Positions 27,360-35,971 of a DNA stretch of 38,742 nucleotides are shown piece after piece (position 1 is the first letter of the stretch; the number at the start of each line of letters is the position of its first letter). Below the pieces are notes generated by a model. It saw only the letters and a program-made list of their open reading frames with translations, did not search any database and was not told the origin of the DNA. The stretch is from NCBI GenBank assembly GCA_007694905.1, contig REEU01000277.1, positions 1 through 38,742 of the forward strand. The letters run 5' to 3'. This stretch comes from Gammaproteobacteria bacterium (GTDB lineage: Bacteria; Pseudomonadota; Gammaproteobacteria; Pseudomonadales; Azotimanducaceae). A program made the position numbers and the translations under genes.

Positions 27360-29396
27360 TCAGCGCACCGGCATGCCCGGCTCGGCGTCGGGCTCAGGCG
27401 CGATGAGGAAGATGTCCTTGCCCTCGCCGGCAGCCAGCACCATGCCTTCGGACACGCCGAAGCGCATCTTCCGTGGCGCCAGATTCGCCACCAGCACCAC
27501 CAGACGCCCGTCGAGGTCTTCCGGCGCGTAGGCGCTGCGAATACCTGAGAATACCGTGCGCTTACCCAGTGCGCCGACGTCCAGCGACAGCTCGAGCAGC
27601 TTGTCGGCGCCGTCCACATGCTGCGCACTGATCACCCGCGCCACCCGCAGATCCACCCGGGTGAAATCGTCGATGCTGATGATGGCGTCGTCCTCCAGTT
27701 TGGTGGGGCGGGCTTCGGCAGCTGCAGGCTGCGGTGCCGCTTCCGACGCCTTGCCGGCCTCGATCATGGCAGCCACGGCCTTCGGGTCCACCCGCTGCTT
27801 GAGCGCCTGAAACGGCTCGATGCGCTGGGCGCCGAGCCAGCGACCGGAATCCGCCCAGCTCAATGGCTCGACGCCGAGGAAGGCCTCGGCCTGCTCGGCC
27901 ATCTTCGGCAGGATGGGCTTCAGGTAGACCATCAGCACGGCGAACAGGTTCAGGCCCAGGCTGCACACCGCCTGCACGTCGGCCTCGCGGCCGGGCTCCT
28001 TGGCCAGCGCCCAGGGTTTGTGCGCGTCGATGTACTGATTGGCGCGGTCGGCCAGCGCCATGATCTCGCGGACGGCCTTGTTGAACTCCCCGGCCTCGAA
28101 CAGCGGGCCGATGCGTTCGGCACCGGCGACGAAGGTCTGCCACAGCTCGGGGTCGGCACACTTCGCGGCCAGCACACCGTCGTGGCCCTTGTGAATGAAG
28201 CCGGCGCAACGGGAGGCGATATTCACCACCTTGCCGACCAGATCAGCGTTCACCCGGGCGACGAAATCGGCCAGCGATAGATCGATGTCGTCCGTGGTGG
28301 GGCTGAGCTTGGCGGCGAAGTAGTAGCGCAGGTACTCCGGGTCGAGATGATCCAGATAGGTGCGGGCATTGATGAACGTGCCCCGGGTCTTGGACATCTT
28401 GGTCCCGTCTACGGTGAGGAAGCCGTGGGTATGCACCTTCGTCGGCGTCCGGTAGCCCGCCGCATGCAGCATGGCCGGCCAGAACAGGGTGTGGAAGTTG
28501 ACGATGTCCTTGCCGATGAAGTGATGCACCTCGGCGCTGCTGTCCGCATTCCAGATCTGCTCGAAGGTGACGGGGGCGTTGCCGCCGGCCACCAGGTGTT
28601 CGAGCGCCGCCATGTAGCCGATGGGTGCGTCCAGCCAGACGTAGAAGTACTTGTCCTCGGTGCCCGGGATCTTGAAGCCGAAGTAGGGCGCGTCGCGGCT
28701 GATATCCCAGGGGTGCAGGCCCACCTCGAGCCACTCGCGGATCTTGTTCGCCACCTCTGGCTGCAGGGTGCCGCTGCTGGTCCACAGTTCGAGAAAGTCC
28801 TGCAGTTTCGGCAGATCGAAGAAGTAGTGGGTGGAGGATCGCAGCTCCGGGACGGCGCCGGAGAGCGTGGAGCGCGGGTTCACGAGCTCGGTGGCCTCGT
28901 AGGTGGCGCCGCACTTCTCGCAGTTGTCGCCGTACTGATCTTCGGCGCCGCAGCGGGGGCACTCGCCCTTCAGGAAGCGGTCGGCGAGGAACATCTTCTT
29001 TTCAGGATCGAACAGTTGCTCGACCCGCTTGGTGTAGATGTAGCCGGCATCGGAGAGGCGCTTGAAGATCTCCTCTGCCCGCGTCCGGTTCTCTTCGGAG
29101 TGAGTGGTGTGGTAGACGTCGTGGCTGATGAGAAAGCCCCTGGAATCCCGCTCGTGAGCGAGTTTCATGTCGGCGATCAGCGCTTCCGGGGAGATGCCGA
29201 GCTGTTCGGCCTTCAGCATCATGGGGCTGCCGTGGCCGTCGTCGGCGCAGCCGTACAGGCAGAGCTCGCCGCGCAGGCGCTGATAGCGCACCCAGATGTC
29301 GGTCTGGATCTGCTCCAGCAGATGCCCGATGTGAAGATCACCGTTGGCGTACGGCAGGGCGCTGGTGACGTAAATGACGCGCCGGTCTTCAGCCAT
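27360..29396 (-). CDS. metG: Methionyl-tRNA synthetase
   Basis: This 678-residue cytosolic enzyme charges tRNA-Met. The class I motifs are HIGH at 22-25 and KMSKT near 333. The zinc knuckle has C146, C149, C159 and C162. After the anticodon-binding region comes a low-complexity Ala/Pro/Glu linker, then a C-terminal OB-fold tRNA-binding domain with DLRVARV, as in E. coli MetG dimers. The ATG at 29396 is canonical. It heads the minus-strand run metG-rsxABCDGE-nth and diverges from apbC. Confidence 0.97.
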   Translation of the reverse strand: MAEDRRVIYVTSALPYANGDLHIGHLLEQIQTDIWVRYQRLRGELCLYGCADDGHGSPMMLKAEQLGISPEALIADMKLAHERDSRGFLISHDVYHTTHSEENRTRAEEIFKRLSDAGYIYTKRVEQLFDPEKKMFLADRFLKGECPRCGAEDQYGDNCEKCGATYEATELVNPRSTLSGAVPELRSSTHYFFDLPKLQDFLELWTSSGTLQPEVANKIREWLEVGLHPWDISRDAPYFGFKIPGTEDKYFYVWLDAPIGYMAALEHLVAGGNAPVTFEQIWNADSSAEVHHFIGKDIVNFHTLFWPAMLHAAGYRTPTKVHTHGFLTVDGTKMSKTRGTFINARTYLDHLDPEYLRYYFAAKLSPTTDDIDLSLADFVARVNADLVGKVVNIASRCAGFIHKGHDGVLAAKCADPELWQTFVAGAERIGPLFEAGEFNKAVREIMALADRANQYIDAHKPWALAKEPGREADVQAVCSLGLNLFAVLMVYLKPILPKMAEQAEAFLGVEPLSWADSGRWLGAQRIEPFQALKQRVDPKAVAAMIEAGKASEAAPQPAAAEARPTKLEDDAIISIDDFTRVDLRVARVISAQHVDGADKLLELSLDVGALGKRTVFSGIRSAYAPEDLDGRLVVLVANLAPRKMRFGVSEGMVLAAGEGKDIFLIAPEPDAEPGMPVR

Positions 29397-29559
29397 GATT
29401 GCCCTTTCCGAGCGAGTATTCGAGGGCGCGAAAGCTTACCCGCTCACCCTGGGGAATGCATCCGCCCGGATGCCTTCTCGATCCGCATCCGCAGTCGTGA
29501 ATCGGTGGCACATGCGGGTTAAACTCGCGGCCCTTTGCCGGACGCCGCGCGAGGCCTGC

Positions 29560-30669
29560 ATGACCGACATCACTGCCGAAGAGGTCCAGGACATCCTGGG
29601 CGCGTTTCGCGACCCCTATCTGGACCAGGATTTCGCCGCGGTTGCCCGTATCCGCGAGGTGGACGTGACGTCCGGAGATGCGGGGGCCCGCGTGCGCTGC
29701 GAGGTGGTGATCGGCTACCCGGCAGAGGGCGTGCGCGCGGACTGGGAGCAGAGGCTTTCGGCTCAGCTGGAGGCGCATCCAGGAATCGCGCATGCGGACG
29801 TGCGGCTGGCTTGGGAGATCGTCGCTCAGCAGCCGCAGCGGGATTTGGCCCACCTCGGGGAGGTTCGCAACATCATCGCGGTGGCCAGCGGCAAGGGCGG
29901 TGTGGGCAAGTCCACCACCGCAGTTAACCTGGCGCTGGCGCTGGCGGCAGAGGGCGCGAAGGTGGGGCTGCTCGATGCGGACATCTACGGTCCGAGCCAG
30001 GGCGTGATGCTGGGCATCGAGTCCGGCCGGCGGCCGGAGATTCGTGACGGCAAGCTGTTCGTGCCGATCAAGGCCCATGGCATCCAGGCCATCTCCATGA
30101 GCATGCTGGTGAACGAGGACACGCCCATGGTGTGGCGCGGACCCATGGTGTCCAGTGCGCTGCAGCAGCTGCTTACCCAGACTGCCTGGCACGACCTCGA
30201 CTACCTGATCGTGGACATGCCGCCAGGAACCGGCGACATCCAGCTGACCCTATCCCAGCGCATCCCGGTGTCGGGAGCGGTGATCGTGACCACGCCCCAG
30301 GACATCGCGCTGATCGATGCGATCAAGGGCATCGAGATGTTCCGCAAGGTGGAGGTTCCGGTACTGGGGATCATCGAGAACATGAGCGTGCACGTGTGCA
30401 GTGCCTGCGGGCACGTCGAGCATCTGTTCGGCGAAGGCGGTGGCGCCCGCGTGGCGGAGCGCTATGACACCGTGCTGCTCGGCGCTTTGCCCCTGTCGCT
30501 GGCCATCCGTGAGCAGACCGATGCCGGCCGGCCTACGGTGGTGTCAGAACCGGATGGCCCCACCACCGCACTCTATCGGGATGTGGCCCGCTATCTGGCT
30601 GCACGGCTCGCTGCCCGCGGTGGCGGCGCGGCGAAGCCGGGACCGCGCATCGCCTTCATCGACGACTGA
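29560..30669 (+). CDS. apbC: Iron-sulfur cluster carrier ATPase ApbC/Mrp
   Basis: This 369-residue cytosolic P-loop ATPase binds and delivers [4Fe-4S] clusters. Residues 1-90 are a MIP18/DUF59-like domain. The deviant Walker A GKGGVGKST is at 111-119, DADIYGPSQG follows, then VDMPPGTGD. The bridging-cluster CxxC is C280-C283 (CSACGH). ATG 29560 gives the usual MTD/E-type start; its ribosome-binding site is modest (GAGG six bases upstream). The next gene, dcd, starts 27 bp later. Confidence 0.95.
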   Translation: MTDITAEEVQDILGAFRDPYLDQDFAAVARIREVDVTSGDAGARVRCEVVIGYPAEGVRADWEQRLSAQLEAHPGIAHADVRLAWEIVAQQPQRDLAHLGEVRNIIAVASGKGGVGKSTTAVNLALALAAEGAKVGLLDADIYGPSQGVMLGIESGRRPEIRDGKLFVPIKAHGIQAISMSMLVNEDTPMVWRGPMVSSALQQLLTQTAWHDLDYLIVDMPPGTGDIQLTLSQRIPVSGAVIVTTPQDIALIDAIKGIEMFRKVEVPVLGIIENMSVHVCSACGHVEHLFGEGGGARVAERYDTVLLGALPLSLAIREQTDAGRPTVVSEPDGPTTALYRDVARYLAARLAARGGGAAKPGPRIAFIDD

Positions 30670-30696
30670 CCTCTCTGGCGCCCGAGGAGGGCCGAC

Positions 30697-31266
30697 ATGA
30701 CCATCAAGTCCGATCTGTGGATCCGGCGCATGGCTGAAGCGCACGACATGATCGAGCCGTTCGAACCCAGTCAGGTGCGGTATCTGGCGGACGGTCAGAG
30801 AGTGATTTCCTACGGCACGTCGAGCTATGGCTATGACGTTCGCTGTGCGCCTGAGTTCAAGGTGTTCACCAACATCCATTCGGCTGTAGTGGATCCGAAG
30901 AACTTCGATGAGCGCAGCTTTGTCGACATCGTGGGTGAGAGCTGCATCATTCCTCCTAACAGTTTCGCGCTGGCGCGAACGGTGGAATACTTCCGCATTC
31001 CCGAGAACGTGCTGGTGCTGTGCGTGGGCAAGTCCACGTATGCGCGCTGCGGAATCATCGTCAACGTGACGCCGCTGGAGCCGGCCTGGGAAGGACAGGT
31101 GACGCTGGAGTTCTCCAATACCACCAATCTGCCGGCGAAGATCTACGCCAACGAGGGCGTGGCGCAGATGCTGTTCTTCGAGTCGGACGAGGTGTGCTCG
31201 ACGAACTATCGGGATCGCGGTGGCAAGTATCAGGGCCAGCGCGGCGTCACGCTGCCGCAGACGTGA
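30697..31266 (+). CDS. dcd: dCTP deaminase
   Basis: This 189-residue enzyme deaminates dCTP to dUTP, feeding dTMP synthesis. The catalytic E138 lies in TLEF at the family position. GKSTYAR (111-117) supplies the phosphate-binding Lys/Ser/Arg, and EPAWEGQ and the C-terminal YQGQ segment are typical of the trimeric enzyme. GAGGAGG lies seven bases upstream of ATG 30697. It is cotranscribed with apbC and ends at a repeat pair. Confidence 0.97.
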   Translation: MTIKSDLWIRRMAEAHDMIEPFEPSQVRYLADGQRVISYGTSSYGYDVRCAPEFKVFTNIHSAVVDPKNFDERSFVDIVGESCIIPPNSFALARTVEYFRIPENVLVLCVGKSTYARCGIIVNVTPLEPAWEGQVTLEFSNTTNLPAKIYANEGVAQMLFFESDEVCSTNYRDRGGKYQGQRGVTLPQT

Positions 31267-31276
31267 TGGCGGCAGA

Positions 31277-31450
31277 AAAGCTCGGCCCGTCCGCGCTGCG
31301 CGCGGCCTGGGCTCTCCCACGGGCCACGCTCGGGCTGGACGTTGTGGGAGACTGCAGGCGACGCAGCGATCGCTGACTGGTCCAGCTACGAAGTGTTGTC
31401 CTTGAAAGCTCGGCCCGTCCGCGCTGCGCGCGGCCTGGGCTCTCCCACGG
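31277..31450. repeat. Direct repeat pair of 46 bp with REP-like core
   Basis: Two identical 46-bp copies lie at 31277-31322 and 31405-31450, separated by 82 bp. Each starts AAAGCTCGGCCC and ends GGGCTCTCCCACGG. A single inverted GTGGGAG lies between them at 31344-31350. The 40-bp core recurs in reverse at 11474-11513 with one mismatch. The copies lie between convergent dcd and the DUF3108 gene. The GCGC-rich interior can fold. Confidence 0.88.
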
Positions 31451-31470
31451 CGCTTCGTAGCGGCGTGATG

Positions 31471-32226
31471 TCAGTCGAGGATGGAGTCGAGCGCCAGGGT
31501 CAGGCGGCGGCCGTCCACGTGCTCGAGGCGTACCAGCAGATACTCGTGGTCAGGTGCGACCCAGATCCACGTCTCCCGGTCCGAATCGTGCTCCCGCCGC
31601 AGCAGGACGGTGTCGAAACGGCCCGCCGGGACGTTCAGCTCCGGCGTGCCGACGACGCGCAGCAGGTACTCGTCCGGTTCGCCGCCGTTGCTGACCTCGT
31701 AGCTGAAGCTGTCGCCCACCACGTAGTCACCCCGGGACAGGTCCCGCTGCAGTGCCAACTGCCAGCTCACCGGATCGTAAACCAGCCCGTCGAGCTCGCG
31801 GATTTCCTGCCGGTCACCGCTGCGAGTCACCTTAGGCACGGACCAATCGAATTCCAGGCGGCGGTCGCGGCTGCCGATGAGTCCGCTGCGACGATCTGAG
31901 TAGCTGCTCGGGCGCAGCGTTCCATCTTCATCCTGAGAAAAACGTGCACTTTCTTCCATGTGAGCCATGAACGCGCTGACGCGGGAGGCGAAGTGGAAGT
32001 CGCCGTTGTCGCCATGCCTCAGCTCGCGGGTGCCCGTAGCCGTCACAGGCACGCCTTCGTAGGTGACGCGATACCGGGCGCGGAACGGACTCGGTTCCCA
32101 GGTCGGCGCCGACCTGACCGCGGCCGCAGGCGTCGCCTGGCCATCGTCGGTGTTCGTTTCGGCGTCGACTTCCGCTGCTGCCAGCAACGGGCAGAACAGC
32201 AGGAACGAAACCAGCAAGCGGATCAT
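31471..32226 (-). CDS. DUF3108-type secreted protein
   Basis: This 251-residue protein has a Sec signal peptide (about residues 1-19, ending LLAAAEV), so it is likely periplasmic or outer-membrane-facing. The rest reads as a beta-rich domain (FRARYRVTYEG, the YDPVSWQLALQRDL segment, RVVGTPELNVPAGRFDTVLL) that matches DUF3108 proteins. These are often found beside purN/purM in gammaproteobacteria. The ATG overlaps the purN stop (ATGA), so it is cotranscribed with purine genes though nothing links its role to purines. Its function is unknown. Confidence 0.85.
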   Translation of the reverse strand: MIRLLVSFLLFCPLLAAAEVDAETNTDDGQATPAAAVRSAPTWEPSPFRARYRVTYEGVPVTATGTRELRHGDNGDFHFASRVSAFMAHMEESARFSQDEDGTLRPSSYSDRRSGLIGSRDRRLEFDWSVPKVTRSGDRQEIRELDGLVYDPVSWQLALQRDLSRGDYVVGDSFSYEVSNGGEPDEYLLRVVGTPELNVPAGRFDTVLLRREHDSDRETWIWVAPDHEYLLVRLEHVDGRRLTLALDSILD

Positions 32227-32921
32227 GCAACCTCCAAGGTGTCGCCGGCCGCAGCGGCATTGTCAGTATCGGCCATCACGAGGCGGAAGCGCGCGCCGCT
32301 TTCAGGCAGCGGCGTTCCGTCCAGGATCACCTGCGTTTGCTCGAGCTGCAGGCGACCGTTGGCATACCAGTCTAGGACCCGCGGATAGAGCAGATGTTCC
32401 CCGCGCTGAACCCTGGCAGCCAATTGCAAGACATCATCCTCTGCTTTGATGGGAACCACCACCTGCGCGATGACGGGCCCGGCATCGAGTTCCGGCACCA
32501 CCACGTGCACGCTGGCGCCATGCTCGCGATCACCGCGGGCCAGCGCGCGCGCATGGGTATCGAGGCCACGGTGCTCCGGCAGCAGCGACGGGTGGATGTT
32601 GAGCAGGCGCGGGCTGTAGCGCTCGACGAACGCGGGTGTCAGGACCCGCATGAAGCCGGCCAGCAGGATCAGGTCCGGTTCCAGGGCGTCGATGGTGGTG
32701 GCGAGCAGGGCCTCGAACGCGGCGCGATCTGCATGCGGACGATGGTCGAGGCATGCAGCGGTGATGCCGGCGCTGCGAGCGATGTCGAGCCCCCGGGCGC
32801 CGGGCCGGTTACTGATCACGCCCACCACTGTGGCCGGAATCTGCCCGCAGCGGACGTGGGCCAGGATGGCTTCCAGATTGCTGCCACGCCCGGACAGCAG
32901 GACGACCACCCGCGTGGTCAC
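32223..32921 (-). CDS. purN: Phosphoribosylglycinamide formyltransferase
   Basis: This 10-formyl-THF-dependent GAR transformylase catalyses step 3 of purine synthesis. The SGRGSNLEA motif, ISNRPGARG, AGFMRVLTP, the catalytic NIHPSLLP and the HGASVHVV...LDAGPVI segment with its Asp are all present. The start is uncertain. GTG 32921 gives 232 residues and a normal short leader before VVVLLSG; GTG 32951, two bases after the purM stop, would add 10 residues. Neither has a strong ribosome-binding site, which suggests coupling to purM. It is followed by DUF3108 with an ATGA overlap. Confidence 0.92.
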   Translation of the reverse strand: MTTRVVVLLSGRGSNLEAILAHVRCGQIPATVVGVISNRPGARGLDIARSAGITAACLDHRPHADRAAFEALLATTIDALEPDLILLAGFMRVLTPAFVERYSPRLLNIHPSLLPEHRGLDTHARALARGDREHGASVHVVVPELDAGPVIAQVVVPIKAEDDVLQLAARVQRGEHLLYPRVLDWYANGRLQLEQTQVILDGTPLPESGARFRLVMADTDNAAAAGDTLEVA

Positions 32922-32952
32922 GTCGGACCGCGTCTCGCCGGACCGGGTCACG

Positions 32953-34068
32953 CTAGGCCCAGGCACCGTGGATACGGGCGTGGCCGTCGCCGGGCACCTC
33001 GAGGATGACGTCGCCGTCCGCTGCGGTGCCAGCCGGAACCACGCTGCCGAGGCACCAGGCGTGCTCGCCCGCCGCAGCAAGTTCGGTGAGGGTCCGGTCT
33101 GCGTCCTCCGCCGCCACGCAGAGGACGAAGCCGACGCCGCAGTTGAACGTGCGCAGCAGTTCCAGATCATCGATGCCGCCAGCGGAGCGCAGCCAGGCGA
33201 AGACGTCGGGCAGGGTCCAGCTTCGCAGGTCCACGTGACAGGCGAGCTCCGCCGCCCGATCCCGCGGGAACATGCGCGGCAGGTTTTCCGGCAGTCCGCC
33301 ACCTGTGATGTGGCTCATGGCATGAATGCCGAGGTCAAGGCCCAGCAGGCGCTGCACTGCAGCCACGTAGATTCGGGTCGGGGTGAGCAGCTGCTCGAGC
33401 AGTTCCTTTTCCCGGTTGAGGTCGACGCTGGAATCGGACAGCACGCGCCGGATCAGGGAGAAACCGTTGGAGTGGGGGCCGCTTGCGGCCAACGCAATGA
33501 GGACGTCACCGGCCGCCACGTTGCTGCCGCGGATGATCCGCTTGCGCTCCACCACGCCGACACAGAATCCGGCCAGATCATAGTCGCCGCGGGCGTAGAA
33601 GCCGGGCATTTCTGCGGTCTCGCCACCGGCCAGCGCACAGCCCGCGAGTTCGCAACCCCGGGCGATGCCGGTGATCACCCGGGTCGCCACGTCCAGGTCG
33701 AGGGCGGACGTGGCGTAGTAGTCCAGGAACAAAAGCGGCTCGGCGCCGGTCACTAGAACGTCGTTGACGCACATGGCCACCAGGTCCTGCCCGACGCCGT
33801 CGTGGCGATCATGGTCGATGGCGAGCTTGAGTTTGGTACCGACGCCGTCGGTACTGGTCACCAGCACGGGTTCCTCGAGATGGCTTGGGACCCGCGTGAG
33901 CGCGGCAAAGCCACCGAGGCCGTCGAGCATCTCCGGCCGCCGCGTGCGCTCTGCAGCCGGTGCGATACGGCGGACCAACTCGGCACCAGCGTCGATGTCG
34001 ACGCCTGCGTCGCGATAGCTGAGACCATTGTGGCCAGTCTGAGGGCCAGTGTCGGAAGGGGTGTTCAA
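32953..34068 (-). CDS. purM: Phosphoribosylformylglycinamidine cyclo-ligase (AIR synthetase)
   Basis: It catalyses ATP-dependent ring closure of FGAM to AIR in purine synthesis. The family text is clear: LSYRDAGVDIDAG near the start, STDGVGTKLKLA, VAMCVNDVLV, GGETAEMPGFY and ASGPHSNGFSL. No ATG sits close to this start. TTG at 34068 has AAGGAG upstream (10-base spacing) and gives 371 residues; ATG 34122 would add 18 residues of unconserved Arg/Pro text. purN follows at once. It diverges from the DUF2066 gene with about 92 bp between. Confidence 0.93.
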   Translation of the reverse strand: MNTPSDTGPQTGHNGLSYRDAGVDIDAGAELVRRIAPAAERTRRPEMLDGLGGFAALTRVPSHLEEPVLVTSTDGVGTKLKLAIDHDRHDGVGQDLVAMCVNDVLVTGAEPLLFLDYYATSALDLDVATRVITGIARGCELAGCALAGGETAEMPGFYARGDYDLAGFCVGVVERKRIIRGSNVAAGDVLIALAASGPHSNGFSLIRRVLSDSSVDLNREKELLEQLLTPTRIYVAAVQRLLGLDLGIHAMSHITGGGLPENLPRMFPRDRAAELACHVDLRSWTLPDVFAWLRSAGGIDDLELLRTFNCGVGFVLCVAAEDADRTLTELAAAGEHAWCLGSVVPAGTAADGDVILEVPGDGHARIHGAWA

Positions 34069-34160
34069 GTCGATGTCGCTCCTTGCCCGGGGACCTCGAG
34101 GGCCCCTGACCGGTGCCTCCATCGAGTACACTGCGGCGCATGCCAACGAGGAAGCGCGAC

Positions 34161-35252
34161 ATGTTAGCAGATCGTCCCTTCTGGGCGTGGTGGCTGTGCC
34201 TGCTGCTGCTCAATATCCCGGTGACTGTGAACGCCGGTGTGGATCCGTATCAGGTGTCGGTGCCGGTGGCCGACCAGAGCAGCTCGGCGCGGCGGGCGGG
34301 CGAGCGTGCGGCCCTCGGCCGCATCCTGATCCGGCTCACGGGCAACCCTGAGGTCATCGAGCGGCCCGAACTCGCCGCAGTCCTGCGGGCCCCCCAGAAC
34401 CTGTTCGTCCGCTCCGGTTATGCGCGCATCACCGACCCGGACCTGGCGGCGGCCCATCCGGAGGCGCGTTGGCTGCTGGAGTTGGAAGCGGACCGCCAGG
34501 GCATGCTGGAACTGTTGGCAGACGCTGGCATCCCGGCCTGGACCGGGCGGCGCCCGGAGATCCTGGTGGTGATGCTCAAGGAGGATGACAGCGGTGAACG
34601 CACGCTGCTGGAACCGACCTCGGATGAGGCTCGTGCGCTGGTCAGGCTTGGACGCGACCGGGGTCTGCCGCTGGTGGTGCCGCTGCTGGATCTGGAAGAT
34701 CAGTTGGCGCTGGACACCTCCGCCCTGTGGGCCCGTTTTACGGATGCCACGGCGCCACTGGCGAAGCGCTACCGGCCGGATGCCGTCGTCGTGTTGCGCC
34801 TGTACCAGGACGCGTTCGGACGCTGGCTGGCGGACTGGGAAGGCGAGGTGGGGGGCGAAACCGTAGGCGCTGCCGTGGAGATCGAGTCGCCGCAGGCCGC
34901 CCCTGCAGAACTGGTGGATCGACTCGCCAGCCGCCTCACCGCACGCTATGCACTACAGCTCGGCGGTGACTCCGGCAGCGGCGAGACCCTGTGGCTGCAG
35001 GTGGACGGGCTGCCGCGGATCGAGGCTTATGCCGGGTTGATGCGCTATCTCCAGGGTGTCTCCGGCGTGCGGGGGGTCCGACTCATTCAGGTCCGTGACC
35101 GCTCGCTGCTGCTCCGCCTGGACAGCACCGATGCCGGCGAACGACTGCTGGATCTGCTCCGTCTGGAGGCCAGGCTTGAGCCGCGGGCCACTCCGGAGTA
35201 CATCGGTGACGTCGCGATCTGGCGTGCGGTCTGGCTCGTTGACGGCGGATGA
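34161..35252 (+). CDS. DUF2066-type exported protein
   Basis: This 363-residue protein has a signal peptide or N-terminal anchor (hydrophobic residues about 8-22, then VTVNAGVDPY), so it is exported or membrane-held. The body (YQVSVPVADQSSSARRAGERAAL...ILIRLTGN) matches DUF2066, a family usually found beside purM and hda in gammaproteobacteria. ATG 34161 is chosen for GAGGA eight bases upstream; ATG 34140 and GTG 34113 are in-frame alternatives. The stop overlaps the hda start (ATGA). No catalytic motif is recognised. Confidence 0.85.
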   Translation: MLADRPFWAWWLCLLLLNIPVTVNAGVDPYQVSVPVADQSSSARRAGERAALGRILIRLTGNPEVIERPELAAVLRAPQNLFVRSGYARITDPDLAAAHPEARWLLELEADRQGMLELLADAGIPAWTGRRPEILVVMLKEDDSGERTLLEPTSDEARALVRLGRDRGLPLVVPLLDLEDQLALDTSALWARFTDATAPLAKRYRPDAVVVLRLYQDAFGRWLADWEGEVGGETVGAAVEIESPQAAPAELVDRLASRLTARYALQLGGDSGSGETLWLQVDGLPRIEAYAGLMRYLQGVSGVRGVRLIQVRDRSLLLRLDSTDAGERLLDLLRLEARLEPRATPEYIGDVAIWRAVWLVDGG

Positions 35253-35971
35253 CCGAGGGCACCGGACAGCGGGCGATGCAGCTGCCGCTGGGCCTGCGGT
35301 TGCGGGACGGCGCCACGTTCGCTGCATTCGAACCAGGCACTAACGGTGCCGCGCTGGCGTGGCTGCACGCGCGCGTGGCGAGCGGCGCCGATCGCGGCTG
35401 GCTGTGGGGGGCGCAGGGCAGCGGCCGTACCCACCTGCTGGAAGCGGTCTGCCATGCCGCCATGGAACGCGGTCAGCGGGCCATCTGTCTCAGCCCGGAA
35501 CTGGTGGCGGACGATCCGGCCGCGGTGCTGCAGGATCTGGATCAGTGTCGCGTGGTGGCCCTGGATGACTGCGGTCGGCTGGCCGGCCAGCGCAGCGTGG
35601 AGCTGGCCCTGTTCGAGCTCTGCAATGGGTTGGCGGAGCGGGGTGGACTGTTGCTGCTGGCGGCCGATGCCGCACCGCTGAGCTACGCCTGGGGCCTGGC
35701 GGATCTGGCCTCGCGACTGGCCGCGGCCGCCGTGTTCCGGCTGCAGCCACTCGATGACGCGGGGAAAGTGGCCGCGCTGCAGCGGCGCGCGCGCCTGCGT
35801 GGCCTGGAACTGCCTGGGGCAACGGCGCGGTTCATTCTCAGTCGCGCTGACCGCTCGCCCGAGGCGCTGTTCGGACTGCTGGGCGAGCTTGACCTGGCAT
35901 CGTTGTCCGCCCAGCGGCGCCTGACGATTCCGTTCGTCCGCGATCTGCTGCTTAAGCGAGCGGCGTTGTGA
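35249..35971 (+). CDS. hda: DnaA-related replication regulator Hda
   Basis: This 240-residue protein is related to DnaA domain III, but lacks the DNA-binding domain. With the DNA-loaded sliding clamp it promotes hydrolysis of DnaA-ATP to limit re-initiation. The clamp-binding motif is QLPLGL at 11-16. The AAA+ Walker A GAQGSGRTH is at 54-62 and Walker B-like VVALDDCG at 102-109. The start overlaps the DUF2066 stop, and the stop overlaps the next GTG start (GTGA), so three genes are coupled. ATG 35276 is a shorter alternative. Confidence 0.92.
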   Translation: MTEGTGQRAMQLPLGLRLRDGATFAAFEPGTNGAALAWLHARVASGADRGWLWGAQGSGRTHLLEAVCHAAMERGQRAICLSPELVADDPAAVLQDLDQCRVVALDDCGRLAGQRSVELALFELCNGLAERGGLLLLAADAAPLSYAWGLADLASRLAAAAVFRLQPLDDAGKVAALQRRARLRGLELPGATARFILSRADRSPEALFGLLGELDLASLSAQRRLTIPFVRDLLLKRAAL

